A DNA stretch of 64,000 nt, from positions 135,116,854 to 135,180,853 of the forward strand of contig JAIOJX010000031.1 in assembly GCA_022376925.1 (NCBI GenBank), written 5' to 3'. The position numbers and the translations under genes are program-made. The stretch comes from Tragulus kanchil (lineage: Eukaryota; Chordata; Mammalia; Artiodactyla; Tragulidae). Within the stretch, counting starts at the first letter, position 1. The number at the start of each line of letters is the position of its first letter. Positions 29,291 to 42,700 of the stretch are shown here, one piece after another. The notes under the pieces are model-generated. The model did no database searches, had not been told where the DNA came from, and worked only from the letters and a program-made list of their open reading frames with translations.

Positions 29291-29599
29291 ACATTGCATA
29301 TGGTAGATTACATATGACAAAGTTAATATGAGCCATGTGTATCTATTGCTTTAATGTTAAATTCTCTGCATTGGAAATTGCCCTCTGGTTGTCTAAGATA
29401 CTGTCTCTTTTTTCCCCTCAAAAAAAAAAATACAAACAAATATTTAGGAAGAAGAGACATTAAGTGTAAAACTCTCAAATGGTTTAGAAAAATATAAATT
29501 GATGGATAATGGGAGGGAGAGAGAAAATGAGCATGTTACAGCAAATGTGACAAAATGTTAGTGGATAAATTCCTGGAATTTTTGTATCATTTACACCAA

Positions 29600-29662
29600 A
29601 AGTGTGTACATACACATATGTGTGTGTCTATACACACACACACACACACATATATTTATATA
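29600..29662. repeat. (TG/AC)n and AT-rich microsatellite
   Basis: TGTGTGTCTATACACACACA continuing in CA and then TA repeats. Confidence 0.9.
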
Positions 29663-29669
29663 TAACCTG

Positions 29670-30244
29670 TGTGGGCCTCAAAATCCTTGCCTTTCGGTGT
29701 TCTAGCCTTTGTATGACCTCTCTCCTTGATTTGGGGCCAGACCTGTGACTTGCTTCTAGACATTCAGAAGACACCAAAGATGCTGGGGTATAGGTGATTC
29801 TGTGTGCAGGGTTAGACCCATCTTCCTGGATTCTCGCTCTCCCTTGCAGAATTGATGGAGCAAGTGACCACGTTGGCAAGGTCCCCAAATAAGAAACCGC
29901 GGGTAGTTTTCAGAAGCAAAGAGTGACCTTCACCAACAGACAGCAAGAAACTAAAGCCTTCAGTCCTACAACCACAGGAAAATAAGTTTCAGCAATAACC
30001 CAAATGAACTTTTTTTTTTTCTGAATGAGTTTTGAAGTGTCTTGTTCCTTGATCCAGTGTCCATGGAGACTTCAGTCCTCACTGACAACTTGAGCACAGT
30101 TTTGTAAGACCCTGAAGCAGACAGCTCAGCTAAGCCATGACCAAACTCCTGGTCCGATTACCAAAAGTGTGAGATGATTGGTGGGTGCTGTTTTAAGCCA
30201 TCCGAGTGTGATAACATTTACACAGCAATAAAAAAGTAACACAT
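29670..30244 (+). repeat. Possible ancient LTR-like segment
   Basis: The end GTGTGAGATGATTGGTGGG, TTTTAAGCCATCCGAGTGTG, ACAGCAATAAAAAAGTAACA resembles MaLR or MER LTR 3' ends. The start is not defined. Confidence 0.4.
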
Positions 30245-30580
30245 GGGGCTTCCCTGGTATCTCAGTGGTGAAGAGTTCACCTGCCAATGCAGGAGACATG
30301 GGTTTGATCCTTGATCTGGGAAGATCCCATATGCTGTGGAGCAACTAAGTCCATGAGCCATAACCACTGAGTCTGTGCTCTAGAGCCAACATGCCTCAAC
30401 TACGGAAGCTGATGTGCCTAGATCCTGTGCTCTGTAATGAGAGGTGTCACGACAATGAGAAGCCTGAACACCGCAACGAGAGAAATTCCCACTCATGGTA
30501 ATGAGAGAAAAGTTCTCCCAGCAATGAAGACCCAGTGCATCCAAAAATAAATCAATAAATAAAATTATTTAGAAAAAAAA
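30245..30580 (+). mobile_element. Long tRNA-derived SINE (D10 copy 1)
   Basis: Head GGGGCTTCCCTGGTATCTC, body GATCTGGGAAGATCCCATAT, tail AAATAAATCAATAAATAAAA. Confidence 0.9.
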
Positions 30581-30867
30581 ATGAGATGCTGAATTAGATT
30601 TTGGGTTAGGGAGACTTCCAGCAAGTCTTCCCAGTCTTTCAGTTTAGGATAACGCAGGTACCTGTTTTTTGAAACTTAAGTTTCAAGGACAATATACTCC
30701 TCCAAAGAGGAGCTTAGCACCCTCCCCCCTCCAAAGCTTAGGTTCATCAGCCAATAAGGGGAGATCTGAGAGCCAGGAAAGAACTCCTGGGTATGCATGT
30801 CTTTTCTAAACGATGATTTTCTCTGGGTATATGCCCAGGAGTGGGATTGTTGGGTCATATGGTAACT

Positions 30868-31329
30868 CTGACTGCAGTCATGAGATTAAAAGACGCTTGC
30901 TCCTTAGATGAAAAGCTATAAGAAACCCAGACAGCGTACTAAAAAGCAGAGACATCACTTTGCTGACAGAGGTCTGTAGAGTCAAAGCTATGGTTTTCCC
31001 AGTAGTCATGTATGGATATGAGAGCTGGACCATAAAGAAGGCTGAGCACTGAAGAATTGATGCCTTTGAACTGTGTGCTGGAGGAGTCTCTTGAGAGTCC
31101 CTTGGACAGCTAGGAGATCAAACCAGTCCATCCTAAAGGAAATCATTGCTGAATATTCACTGGAAGGACTGATGCTGAAGCTGAAGCTCCAATACTTTGG
31201 CCACCTGATGTGAAGAGCCAACTCACTGGAAAACACCCTGATGCTGAAAAAGATCGAGGGAAGGAGGAGAAGCGGGCAACAGAGGTCAAGATGGTTGAAT
31301 GGCATCATTGAGTCAATGGACATGAGTTT
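30868..31329 (+). mobile_element. BovB 3' fragment, D10 copy 1
   Basis: Starts ACTGCAGTCATGAGATTAAA and runs through GATGCTGAAGCTGAAGC to the BovB end region. Cut at the D10 junction. Confidence 0.9.
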
Positions 31330-31401
31330 CCCAAGATGAGTGGTGTTGTTTAAGCCATCCGAGTGTGATAACATTTACACAGCAATAAAAAAGTAACACA
31401 T

Positions 31402-31737
31402 GGGGCTTCCCTGGTATCTCAGTGGTGAAGAGTTCACCTGCCAATGCAGGAGACATGGGTTTGATCCTTGATCTGGGAAGATCCCATATGCTGTGGAGCA
31501 ACTAAGTCCATGAGCCATAACCACTGAGTCTGTGCTCTAGAGCCAACATGCCTCAACTACGGAAGCTGATGTGCCTAGATCCTGTGCTCTGTAATGAGAG
31601 GTGTCACGACAATGAGAAGCCTGAACACCGCAACGAGAGAAATTCCCACTCATGGTAATGAGAGAAAAGTTCTCCCAGCAATGAAGACCCAGTGCATCCA
31701 AAAATAAATCAATAAATAAAATTATTTAGAAAAAAAA
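31402..31737 (+). mobile_element. Long tRNA-derived SINE (D10 copy 2)
   Basis: Same element as at 30245, offset 1157. Confidence 0.9.
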
Positions 31738-32024
31738 ATGAGATGCTGAATTAGATTTTGGGTTAGGGAGACTTCCAGCAAGTCTTCCCAGTCTTTCAGT
31801 TTAGGATAACGCAGGTACCTGTTTTTTGAAACTTAAGTTTCAAGGACAATATACTCCTCCAAAGAGGAGCTTAGCACCCTCCCCCCTCCAAAGCTTAGGT
31901 TCATCAGCCAATAAGGGGAGATCTGAGAGCCAGGAAAGAACTCCTGGGTATGCATGTCTTTTCTAAACGATGATTTTCTCTGGGTATATGCCCAGGAGTG
32001 GGATTGTTGGGTCATATGGTAACT

Positions 32025-32577
32025 CTGACTGCAGTCATGAGATTAAAAGACGCTTGCTCCTTAGATGAAAAGCTATAAGAAACCCAGACAGCGTACTAAA
32101 AGCAGAGACATCACTTTGCTGACAGAGGTCTGTAGAGTCAAAGCTATGGTTTTCCCAGTAGTCATGTATGGATATGAGAGCTGGACCATAAAGAAGGCTG
32201 AGCACTGAAGAATTGATGCCTTTGAACTGTGTGCTGGAGGAGTCTCTTGAGAGTCCCTTGGACAGCTAGGAGATCAAACCAGTCCATCCTAAAGGAAATC
32301 ATTGCTGAATATTCACTGGAAGGACTGATGCTGAAGCTGAAGCTCCAATACTTTGGCCACCTGATGTGAAGAGCCAACTCACTGGAAAACACCCTGATGC
32401 TGAAAAAGATCGAGGGAAGGAGGAGAAGCAGGCAACAGAGGTCAAGATGGTTGAATGGCATCATTGAGTCAATGGACATGAGTTTGAGCAAACTGTAGGA
32501 GATCATGAAGGACAGGAAGCCTGGCATGCTGCAGTATATGGGGTCACAAATAGTGAGACACAACTGAGTGACTATAC
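32025..32577 (+). mobile_element. BovB 3' fragment, D10 copy 2 (complete to its tail)
   Basis: Same element as at 30868 but continuing to GTCACAAATAGTGAGACAC and CTGAGTGACTATACAG. It is inserted in an older minus-strand L1 fragment whose parts flank it (31972-32024 and 32578 onward). Confidence 0.9.
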
Positions 32578-32912
32578 AGAAACAATGGCAACTCTATTTT
32601 TCGTTTAGTTTTTTTTTTAAGGAGCCTCCATACCGGTTTCCACAGTGGTTGTGCCAATCTACAGTCCCACCAACTGTGCAGGAGGGTTCCCAAAGGTTCT
32701 GCTTAAAGTACTGGTCCTCCTTAGTGGTATCACCTGACGCTTTGCCTCCTTCTGAATCACACAAACATATATGCGTAACAAAAATTTCTCTCTTATTTTG
32801 TACTACTGCAAATGACAACTATAAAAAAATTAAAAGAAACTGTCAGCTTCCCTTTATTTTATTCACAGCACATATGCCCTCACAGCATGACTCCTGACAG
32901 GACAGGATGGGA
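32578..32912 (-). mobile_element. Older L1 3' fragment split by the BovB insertion
   Basis: GCAACTCTATTTTTCGTTTAG and CCACCAACTGTGCAGGAGGG are the complement of the L1 ORF2/3' region. The other half is the TATATGCCCAGGAGTGGGA stretch at 30815-30867 and 31972-32024. Confidence 0.75.
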
Positions 32913-32933
32913 TCCTGTTTTTATTTAATCTTT

Positions 32934-33046
32934 TTTGACCACACCCAGTTGCATGTAGGATCTTGGTTCCCTGACCAGGGATGGAACCCACGCCCCTGCA
33001 GTGGAAGGTATAGTCTCCACCGCTCAACCTCCAGGGAAGTCCCTAT
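32934..33046 (-). mobile_element. CHR-type SINE
   Basis: GGATCTTGGTTCCCTGACCA, GGGATGGAACCCACGCCCC and TCCAGGGAAGTCCC. Confidence 0.88.
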
Positions 33047-33389
33047 TTACAATTCTTATATCTTGAAAACATGGACTTTTTGCAATTAATTTTTATTTTT
33101 TAAGTATTATATTCAAGTATTATTTGTGTTGATCACAGAATTTTTAGCACCCCCCCTTAACTATTGCTCCCTAGAAATGAGAGCCTCCTTTGCCTCACCC
33201 TAATCTTGCTGCTAGTTATTAATTTAATAAGAAGGCCACCACTTCAAAAGATAAGTGCCTGCAAAAGCAATTTCAAAAAGAAGACCTATGTACATAACAA
33301 ACATTGAGGGGGAAAGATGTACCCGTGCAATACTACTCAAAAAATGCACTTATTCAGGTGTAGATGTTGGCTTAATTATTCAATCTTGG

Positions 33390-33520
33390 GGGACTTCCCT
33401 AGTGATCCAGTGGTTAAAACTCCTTGCTTCTGATGCAGGGGCACGGGTCTGACCCCTGGTTGGGCAACTAAGATTCCACAAGCTGAGTGGTATGGCCAAA
33501 AAATAGGTACATAAATAATA
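33390..33520 (+). mobile_element. CHR-type SINE just upstream of DUXA
   Basis: GGACTTCCCTAGTGATCCAG, CAGGGGCACGGGTCTGACCC and TATGGCCAAAAAATAG tail. Confidence 0.88.
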
Positions 33521-33579
33521 ATTCATTCAAAGGAAGAAAAGATCCTATCTAGTGCGTCCTGGATTAGATGGGTTTATGC

Positions 33580-33676
33580 TTAAGTAGGTGGGTGGGGCCA
33601 AGTCTGCGGCTCAAATAAAAGCCAGCCTCTCCAGTGCTCTTGATCTGTCTTCTGCTGCTTTGGAGTTCTCTCCACT
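33580..33676 (+). promoter_or_regulatory. DUXA: Probable DUXA core promoter and 5' UTR
   Basis: Upstream of the start codon there is a GGGTGGGG box (33590-33597) and a TATA-like AAATAAAA (33613-33620) followed about 30 bases later by pyrimidine-rich sequence suited to a start site. No CpG island is present, which fits a tissue-restricted gene. A CHR-type SINE ends at about 33520, immediately upstream. Position-based inference only. Confidence 0.5.
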
Positions 33677-33701
33677 ATGGCTCAAGATAGTTCTTCCAAC
33701 A
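33677..33701 (+). CDS. DUXA: DUXA exon 1 (coding part)
   Basis: ATG GCT CAA GAT AGT codes MAQDSSSN plus one base, followed by the donor GTAAGT. It is only 25 coding bases, too short for ORF calling. Its phase (1) fits the next exon exactly, and the joined N-terminus aligns with the MAEDTYSHK start I recall for human DUXA. I chose this ATG because it is the only one in the exon in frame with homeodomain 1 and because a TATA-like box lies about 60 bases upstream. A downstream ATG in exon 2 (36806) is also in frame but lacks promoter context. Confidence 0.82.
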
Positions 33702-36700
33702 GTAAGTCCCTCACACGTCAGACTGCAGTGATCTTTTTCCGGGATTGGGGAAGCGTTGGGGGATGGGTGGGAATTGGGCTGAAAACATACTGGGCTTGTT
33801 AGAAGGTGTGGAACTCCTGTTTTTCCAATGTTTAAATAACTGTGCTAGGTAAGAGAAAATTGGTCTCTCATGTAATATGAAAACATACTGTTTTCTCTGC
33901 ATCTGAGCACTGGGGATTTCAGAACAATGCAGGCCGGCAAGAATTAGACATACAGGAGGAGGATGAAACAGAACTGAACAATAAAATTGTTGATTTGGGA
34001 AGGGAGATGAAAGGGAAAAATAGACAGAAGAAGGAAAGGGAGAGAGACACACTGAAAGAATCTACGTGCTGTGCTAAGTTACTTCAGTTGCGTCAGACTC
34101 TTTGTGACCCATGGACTGTAGCCCACCGGACTCCTCTATCCATGGGATTCTCCAGGTGAGAATACTGGAGTGGGTTGCCATTTCCTTCTCCAGGGGATCT
34201 TCCCGACCCAGGGATGAAACCCGCATCTCTTAGAAGCAGCTGGGTTCTTTACCACTAGCGCCACTTTGGAAGCCCAAAGAAAATATGGAGGTCATCAAAA
34301 AGTCCTGAGACCAGAATGTCTTTGGAATGGAAGTAGCTTTCAAGGTTTCTCTCTGCAGACTGAACTTGTCTCCTGAACTTCATCTCTGTCCATCTGATTG
34401 CCTACTTATCTGTAATAGGTATCTCAAGTTCAACATGTCCCAAATGGAATTCCCCATGTTCAGACCCAAACTCTTCCTCCATCTGTTCTTCTTGCTCATG
34501 AAATAGCAATTGTTCATGCCCCAAACCCAAGCATTCTTGACTTGTTTTCCTCTCATAGGGCTTCCTTGGTGGCTCAGATGGTAAAAAACTGGTCTGCAAG
34601 GCAGGAAACCCGGGTTGGATCCCTGGGTGGGAAATATCCCCTGAAGGAGGGACTGGCCATGCACTCCAGTGTTCTTGCCTGGGGAATTCATAACCTACAT
34701 CTATTCAGGCTGAGAATTCTGTTGGCTTTAACAAGACACTTTAATGTAAATCATTGTCACTGAATTATGATAAGAATTGATCTCTCTGCTCTCATCCTGG
34801 CCCTGATTCGATCTATTCTCGACTCTGTAGCCTGTGTGATCTTGTCAAACTGTCTGATCAGATCTTCTCACTGTTGGCCAACCAAGACTGCTCAGTTCTA
34901 TCCCACTCTGCCACCCCATGGGCTTCAGTCCTCCATGCTCCCCTGTCCATGGGATTTCCCAGGCAAGAAAGCAGAGTGGGTTGCCATTCCCTTTTCCAGG
35001 TCTGGAAGCTGCACCTGGGTCTCCCGCATTGTAGGCAGATTCTTTACCGTCTGAGCCACCTGGGAAGCCACACCCTATTAAGAGTCAAAGGCACATGGTC
35101 TGAAGAGGTCTGCCCACTTTGTCTGCCTGCTTTGTTTCCTCTTATCCAGACTTATAACCTTCCTGTTCTTCCTGTCTTATTTCTCTGTCATTTTTCTCTC
35201 ATTACTTGGTCTTATGTATACAATTCCATTATGGGAATATGTTAGGTTTTACTTACTCATTCTCCTAGCAATGGGTGTTCGGTTGCTTCAGCTATTACTG
35301 CAAATAGCATTCTGACAAATTCATGCAGATGTAGGCAAGAAATGGATTTCGGGGTTAAAATTACTTACTGTTGGTACTGTTTAGTCACTCAGTTGTGTCT
35401 GACTCTTTGTGACCCCATGGACTATAACTTTCAAGGCTCCTGTGCCTATGGAATTTTCCAGGCGAGAAATACTGTAGTGGGTTGCTACTTCCGTCTCCAG
35501 GGGATGACTTCCTTCTCCTGATCCAGGGATCAAACCCTCATCTCTTGTGTCTCCTGCATTGGCAGGCAGGTTCTTTACCATTAGTGCCACCTGGGAGAAC
35601 AGGGAGCAGTGTGGAGGTTCCTTAAAAAACTAAACATCGAGCTACCATATGATCAAGCTCGTTCTTTCCTATGAGGTGCCAACCAAAGCAACTCAGAATA
35701 TCAAAGCCTCCTTTTTCTATGAGTGCAGCTCCACGTGAACCTCTAGCGTTCACAGTGACTTCCCTTTGATCTCAGTATGCCAAGCCTAATGCATTCATGT
35801 TCCCAAGTGAATGCCCAGAGTTTCCAGATTTGGCTGTATCATATCTAAAATCAGGTAACATGGCATGTATTCTCTGTCTGAAGATTCTACTGAATGTATG
35901 GATTGTATTCTCCCCATAGTGTTTTAAAAAACAGTTTGCAGGGAATACTTTCCTGGTGGTCCAGTGGTTAAAGAATTGGCGCTTCCACCGCAGGGTGTAC
36001 AGGTTCAAGCCCTGGCTGGAGAACCAAGATCCCTCCCACTGTGCAGTGTGCCCCGCCCCCAATATTGTTGGAAATGAACCTCTTTATTGAGGGCAATGAA
36101 CTTCAACATGAATCAATATGTGCCTAAGAATTCCATCCAGAAAAACTGAAAGGAGCTCAACAGTACCTGTAACAGGTACTCTTTATGAGTTCAGATATCC
36201 ATCACTGTCATGAAATCACTGGCACCTTCTTGGACTCATACTGTTCTCTCTCTTTTTTTTAAAAATTTTGGCCTCTTTTTATTATTTATTTATTTATTTA
36301 TTTTCATCCATCTTTATTCTTCAGCCTGTGTGGGTCTCCCATTGCAGTGGCTTCTCTTGTTGAGAACACTAGTTCTGGGCACATACGCTCCAGAGCGCTG
36401 GCTTGTAATTGGACGCACTGGTCCAGTTGCTCTGTGGCACGTGGGATCTTCCCGGTCCAGGGATCGAACCAGTGCCCCTTGTACTGCAAGGTGGCTTCTT
36501 TACCCACTGGACACCAGAAAGCCCCTCATACTGTTCTTGATCCACACGAACAGGATACATCAGTTTCTCATGTTTTTTGAAAATAGAAGACATGATCTTC
36601 CTCGTCATGGGCTTCAGGTCAGCTGAAGAAGTTTCGAGAATCACCACCCCTGTGCGCTTAAGAGCTTTATAATTGAGGGTTCTTTCCATCTGGGTTCTGG

Positions 36701-39700
36701 TGGATTCAAAATGAAAAGAGGACATGAGAGAAGAGCTCGAAGTAGAAGTGTGAATACACACCATTGCCGATGTAATGTTTCTCCCCTCCGCTCTCCACAG
36801 AGACCATGGCAACCAAGTGTAGGCGCAGCCGCACCACATTCACAAAAGAGCAACTGGAGGTCCTCCTTGAGGCGTTCAGCCAAAACCCTTACCCTGGCTT
36901 TGCTGCCAAACAGAGACTTGCTGTGGAAACCGACATGGAAGAGTCTAGGATCCAGGTACAAGTTCTACGTCTCCAAGCCGAGAAGTAGAAAGGTGGGGTT
37001 GGGGGGGAGGTCTCTGGTGGTCCGATGGCTAAGACTCCACTCTAGGTGTAGCCAGATATAGCTACAGATGTCTGTATCTACTTAAAAAAAAAAATAAATT
37101 CTCAGCCTAAAAGTTGAGAATTAGGTTTTATTCAGTGGGAATGTTTAGGACTTCAAGCCCGGGAGGCAGCATCTCAAGTAACCCTGAGAGAACCACTCTG
37201 AGGAGGTGGGACGAGGGGTCAGGTTACATGTGTGCTCCGTTGCTCCGTCTGGCTGACTCTGTGAGAATACTGGAGTGGGTTACCATTTCCTCCTCCAGGA
37301 GATCTTCCTGATCCAGGGATTGAACCAACAGCTCTTGTGTCTGCTGCATTGGCAGATTCTTTACCACTGCACCACCTGGATGCTTTCTTTTTTTTTTTTT
37401 GGCTCTGTCAGGTCTTAGTTGTGGCACACAGGATTGCTTTGTTGCCATATAAGAGCTTCTTTCTAGTTGTGGTATGTGGGTATGTTGCTCCATGGCATGT
37501 GGGATCTTCGTTCCCCAACCAGGTATTGAACCCTTGTCCCCTGCATTGAAAGGTGGATTCTTTTTTATTTTTTTTTTTAATTTTATTTATTTATCTTTTG
37601 GGGTTGGGGTGGGGAGGGAGGGGGATGGGCGGGCCACTTCTATTGGTCTTTCATTTCTCTATTTTCATCTGTCTTTGTTCTTTGGCTCCTGTGGGCCTCC
37701 CATCACGGTGGCCTCTGTTGTTGCAGAGCACTGGCTCTGGGCGCAGGCGCGCGCCAGAGCTCCGGCTCGGTAATTGGACACATGGGTCCAGCCGCTCTGC
37801 GGCACGTGGGATCTTCCCAGGCCAGGGATCGAACCGGCGCCCCCTGCACTGCAAGGCTGTGTCCTTACCCACTGGACCACCAGGGGAAGCCCGGAAGGTG
37901 GATTCTTAAACCACTGGACCATCAGGGAAATCTCCCACTGCACCAGCTGGGAATACCAAGGCATAGGAAACTGGTGTGCAGTTATAGATTTAGGCTTCAG
38001 GGCGATTCATAACAATTGCAGCATTTATTTATTAATTGGAAGATTATATAGGGGACTTCCCTGGTGGGGCAGTGGTTAAGACTTGGCCTTCCAATGCAGA
38101 GTGTGCAGGTTCAGCCTCTCGTCAGGAAGCTAAGAGCCCACATGTCTCATGCCCCTAAAAAACCAGAATGTAAACGACAGATGCAGTATAGTAACAAATT
38201 CAATAAAGACCTTAAAAATGGTCCATATAAAAACCATCTTTAAAAAAAGGGATTGGGGCTTCCCTGGTGGTCCAGTGGGTAAGGACACTGCCTTGCTGTG
38301 CAAAGGGTGCCGGTTCAATCCCTGGCCTGGGAAGATCCCATGTGCTGCAGAGCAGCTGGACCGATGTATCCAACTACCAAGTCGGAGCTCTGGAGCGCAC
38401 ACGCCCAGAGCTGGTGCTCTGCGACAAGAGAGGCCACTGCAATGGGAGGCCCACAAAGGCCAAAGAACAAAGGTAAATAAATGAAAGATCAATAGAAGTG
38501 GTCAAAAAAAAAAGGGGGGGGGCGAGGCGGATTATGGGCTTCCCTGGTAGCTTAGTGGTAAAGAGTTCGCCTGCCAATGTAGGAAACACAGTTTTGATCC
38601 CTGATCCGGGAAGATCCCACAGGCTGCAGAGCAACTAAGCCCGTGAGCCACAACTATGGAGCCTGTGCTCTAGAGCCTTGAGGCCATGTGCCTCAACTAC
38701 TGAAGCACGTGTGCCCTAGAGCCTGAGTTCCACAAGACGTCACTGCAAGAAGAAGCCTGCTCACTTCCACTAGAGAGTAGCCCCCACTCCCTGCAACTAG
38801 AGAAAAGCCTGCCCAACAGCAGAGAATAGTCAGTAAATAAATAAATACATTCAATTAAAAAAATTTATTATAACAAATTGTATTGGGACCAGGTCATGAA
38901 GATGCTAAATGCCAAGCCTTGATCTAAGGCTTAGTTGAATATGACTGAGATAAGTGATAATCCTGAGTTTAGGGCTTATGAGAATCACTGCCCCGCCTTT
39001 TTTGGGGGGCTGTATCATGGCATGTGGGATCTTAGTTCCCCAATCAGGGACTGAACACATGCCACTTGCCATGGAAGCAGAGTCCTACCCACTGGACCGC
39101 TAGGGAAGCCCCAGAATCACTCTCTTTGGAGAAAAGCAGTCACAGGGCTGAGCTGACATAAACATGTTTAATTCTCTCATTTTCTTTTCTTCTCTAGATA
39201 TGGTTTCAGAATCGAAGAGCAAGATTCCCGAAGAGACCTGAGAAGAACTTAAACTCAAATGAAGACCAAGCCTCCCCCAAAGAGAAGAGTCAAGGTAAAC
39301 AGGTTGCCCCAATCCTGCCCCCTGCCAGAGCCTCCTGGGACTCAGGTGCCTCCTGGGAGTGGTGCCCCTATGCTCAGAGTGAGAAACGAATGTTCCCACC
39401 TTCAGGGTCTCCTGGTCAGGGCATCTCAATGTGGCCCCTGGAAATTCTTCCCACAAGGTCCCGGCATTGTGAATCTTAGCTTATTTTTGCTGGAGTCTAG
39501 CAACTCAGCCACATACTACTGCTTCTTAAAAGAGACATGGGTCCCATCCTTGTGTTGGGAAGATCCCCTGGAGGAGGAAATGGCAGCCCACGCCAGTATT
39601 CTTGCTTGGAGAATCCCATAGACAAAGGAGCCTTTGGGGTCACAAAAGAGTCAGATGCGATGTACTGAGCATGCAGACTCTTCTAGAACCTTTGGCCTTG

Positions 39701-42700
39701 AATAAACTTCTCAAGCAGAGGCAACAAGTTTCAAGTTATATGGAAGGACACGTTGGGGTTCCTTATTTGAATAGGTAAACTGATCCCAAATGTTTCTCTA
39801 TCTTCAATCCTACACCTGCTCCAGATGTAAGAGACAGACGGTCTCGTACCAGCTACACTTCCTCTCAGTTACAAGCTCTGAAGAACGCCTTCACAGAAAA
39901 CCCTTATCCTGGGATTGACTCCAGAGAGCAACTTGCTGAAAAAATTGGGGTTCCAGAGTCTAGAGTCCAGGTAAGCAATAGGGAATTAATATTGGTAGGT
40001 GAGACATCTCTGAATGGCTTCTCCATCAGGGACTTCTCTCGTAGATATCATAAGCAGGATAGATGGGGACTTCTCTGGTGGGCCAGTGGCTAAGACTCCA
40101 CACTCGCAGCACAGGGGGTGGGGGTTGGATCCATGGTCAGGGAACTAGGTCCCACACGTGTGGTAAGAGTTTGTATGCCACAACTAAAAAGATCCCCTGT
40201 GCCGCAAATAAGACCTGGTGCAGTCAAATAAATAAAGTACATATTAAGAAAAAAAAATAGCATAGTATGTTGTAAATGAAAAAAAATTTGACAGATGAAA
40301 AATGGGATTTCTGGCTTGACTAGGTCTTCCCCAATGGCTTAGGGGGTATAGAGTCCACCTGAAATGCAGGAGACACAGGAGGTGCGGGTTCAATCCCTGG
40401 GTGGGAAAAATCTCCTGGAGGAGAAAATGGCAACCCACTCCAGTATTCTTGCCTGGAAAAGCCCATGGACAGAGGAGCCTGGTAGGCTACAGTCCATGGG
40501 ATCCCAGAAGGTGGGACATGACTGAAGAGACTGAGTATGCACGCACACGTGAGAGAACAATGTTTTCCTAGAAGACATGACTGTATCCTGGGTCATAGAG
40601 TAAAAACAGGCATTTTTGAGAAGGAGAGAAATGGAAAGAGAATTCCAGGCAGATGGAAAAGTTTAAATATGGATACAGCACTTTGTAGAAAGACTAATAC
40701 TAAGGAAATCATGGGGACTTTCAGAACAATAAACCTATCACTAGATCATAAAGGTACTTTGTACAAGATTCAGAAAATCCTTATGGTAGACAAGCCCGGA
40801 ATACCTAACCGGGCTCCAGATTGTAAAAGAGAAAAAGGAAACGGGTTCCTTATTTGAATAGGTAAACTGATCCCAAATGTTTCTCTATCTTCAATCCTAC
40901 ACCTGCTCCAGATGTAAGAGACAGACGGTCTCGTACCAGCTACACTTCCTCTCAGTTACAAGCTCTGAAGAACGCCTTCACAGAAAACCCTTATCCTGGG
41001 ATTGACTCCAGAGAGCAACTTGCTGAAAAAATTGGGGTTCCAGAGTCTAGAGTCCAGGTAAGCAATAGGGAATTAATATTGGTAGGTGAGACATCTCTGA
41101 ATGGCTTCTCCATCAGGGACTTCTCTCGTAGATATCATAAGCAGGATAGATGGGGACTTCTCTGGTGGGCCAGTGGCTAAGACTCCACACTCGCAGCACA
41201 GGGGGTGGGGGTTGGATCCATGGTCAGGGAACTAGGTCCCACACGTGTGGTAAGAGTTTGTATGCCACAACTAAAAAGATCCCCTGTGCCGCAAATAAGA
41301 CCTGGTGCAGTCAAATAAATAAAGTACATATTAAGAAAAAAAAATAGCATAGTATGTTGTAAATGAAAAAAAATTTGACAGATGAAAAATGGGATTTCTG
41401 GCTTGACTAGGTCTTCCCAATGGCTTAGGGGGTATAGAGTCCACCTGAAATGCAGGAGACACAGGAGGTGCGGGTTCAATCCCTGGGTGGGAAAAATCTC
41501 CTGGAGGAGAAAATGGCAACCCACTCCAGTATTCTTGCCTGGAAAAGCCCATGGACAGAGGAGCCTGGTAGGCTACAGTCCATGGGATCCCAGAAGGTGG
41601 GACATGACTGAAGAGACTGAGTATGCACGCACACGTGAGAGAACAATGTTTTCCTAGAAGACATGACTGTATCCTGGGTCATAGAGTAAAAACAGGCATT
41701 TTTGAGAAGGAGAGAAATGGAAAGAGAATTCCAGGCAGATGGAAAAGTTTAAATATGGATACAGCACTTTGTAGAAAGACTAATACTAAGGAAATCATGG
41801 GGACTTTCAGAACAATAAACCTATCACTAGATCATAAAGGTACTTTGTACAAGATTCAGAATTTTGAAGGACTCCCCTGGTAGTCCAATGGTTAGGACTC
41901 CAAGCTTCCACTGCAGGGACACAGGTTTGATCCCTGGTTGGGAACCTATGTGCCCTGTGAGCTGCAGACACAACCAAAAAAAAAAAAAAAATTAGAAATT
42001 TGAGCTTTATCTTGAGATGAGATAGACATTCCTATATGTCATATGGAATGTCTGTGGTTTGATAATTAGGTCTAAAAGAAACCATCTCTTCCTCTCCTTT
42101 TTTTTCCTTTAAATATAAGAGTATGCTTAACTTTTTTTATATATGTTTTTATTTCTTTATTTTTGGCTATTCTGGGTTTTCACTGCTGCCACAGGCTCTT
42201 CTCTAGTTGCAGGGAGTCTGGGGCTACTCTCTATTTGAGGTGAGCAGAGTTCTTGTTGCAGTGACTTCTCTTGTTGTGGAACTCGGGCTCCAGGACACAC
42301 GGGCTTCAGTAGTTGCAGCACATGGTCTCCATAGTTGCGGCTCCGAGGCTCTAGAGCACAGGCTTATGGGCTCAGTCATTCCTCAGCATGTGGGATCTTC
42401 TTGGCTCAGGGATCGAACCCACGTCTCCTGCACTGGTAGGCGAGCTCTTCACCACCGAGCCCCCAGAGAAGCCCTCTCCTTTTGGCTTATAAGATGAGCA
42501 ATGGTGAGACCTGCATGTCAGCAATTTGTTTCATTAAATCTTTGTCTTACTTAGATTTGGTTCCAAAACCGAAGATCTAGACTTCGTATCCAGAGAAGAA
42601 GAGGCCTTGAAGAAGCTTCAGATCAAAGACAAAACCAGGGACAGGGTTTTATTTCTCTGGAGCCAGGAAAAGGTGAAAAGTGAGACAAATTCAGTGGATG

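Larger units (their letters stand above)
30194..32485. repeat. Tandem duplication D10 (period 1157)
   Basis: Copy 1 30194-31329, 21-base filler 31330-31350, copy 2 31351-32485. It carries a tRNA-SINE and a BovB 3' fragment. The filler resembles a degraded version of the sequence just before copy 1 (30171-30193). Confidence 0.95.
39756..41861. repeat. Tandem duplication D11 carrying DUXA exon 4 (period 1087)
   Basis: Copy 1 39756-40775, filler of 67 bases 40776-40842 with no counterpart elsewhere in the window, copy 2 40843-41861. Confidence 0.95.

Noticed and set aside
36806..36988. 60-residue homeodomain-like protein read straight through the exon 2 donor
   Set aside because: The reading past 36955 replaces WFQNR with intron-encoded residues. 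The spliced model with exon 3 completes the domain properly.
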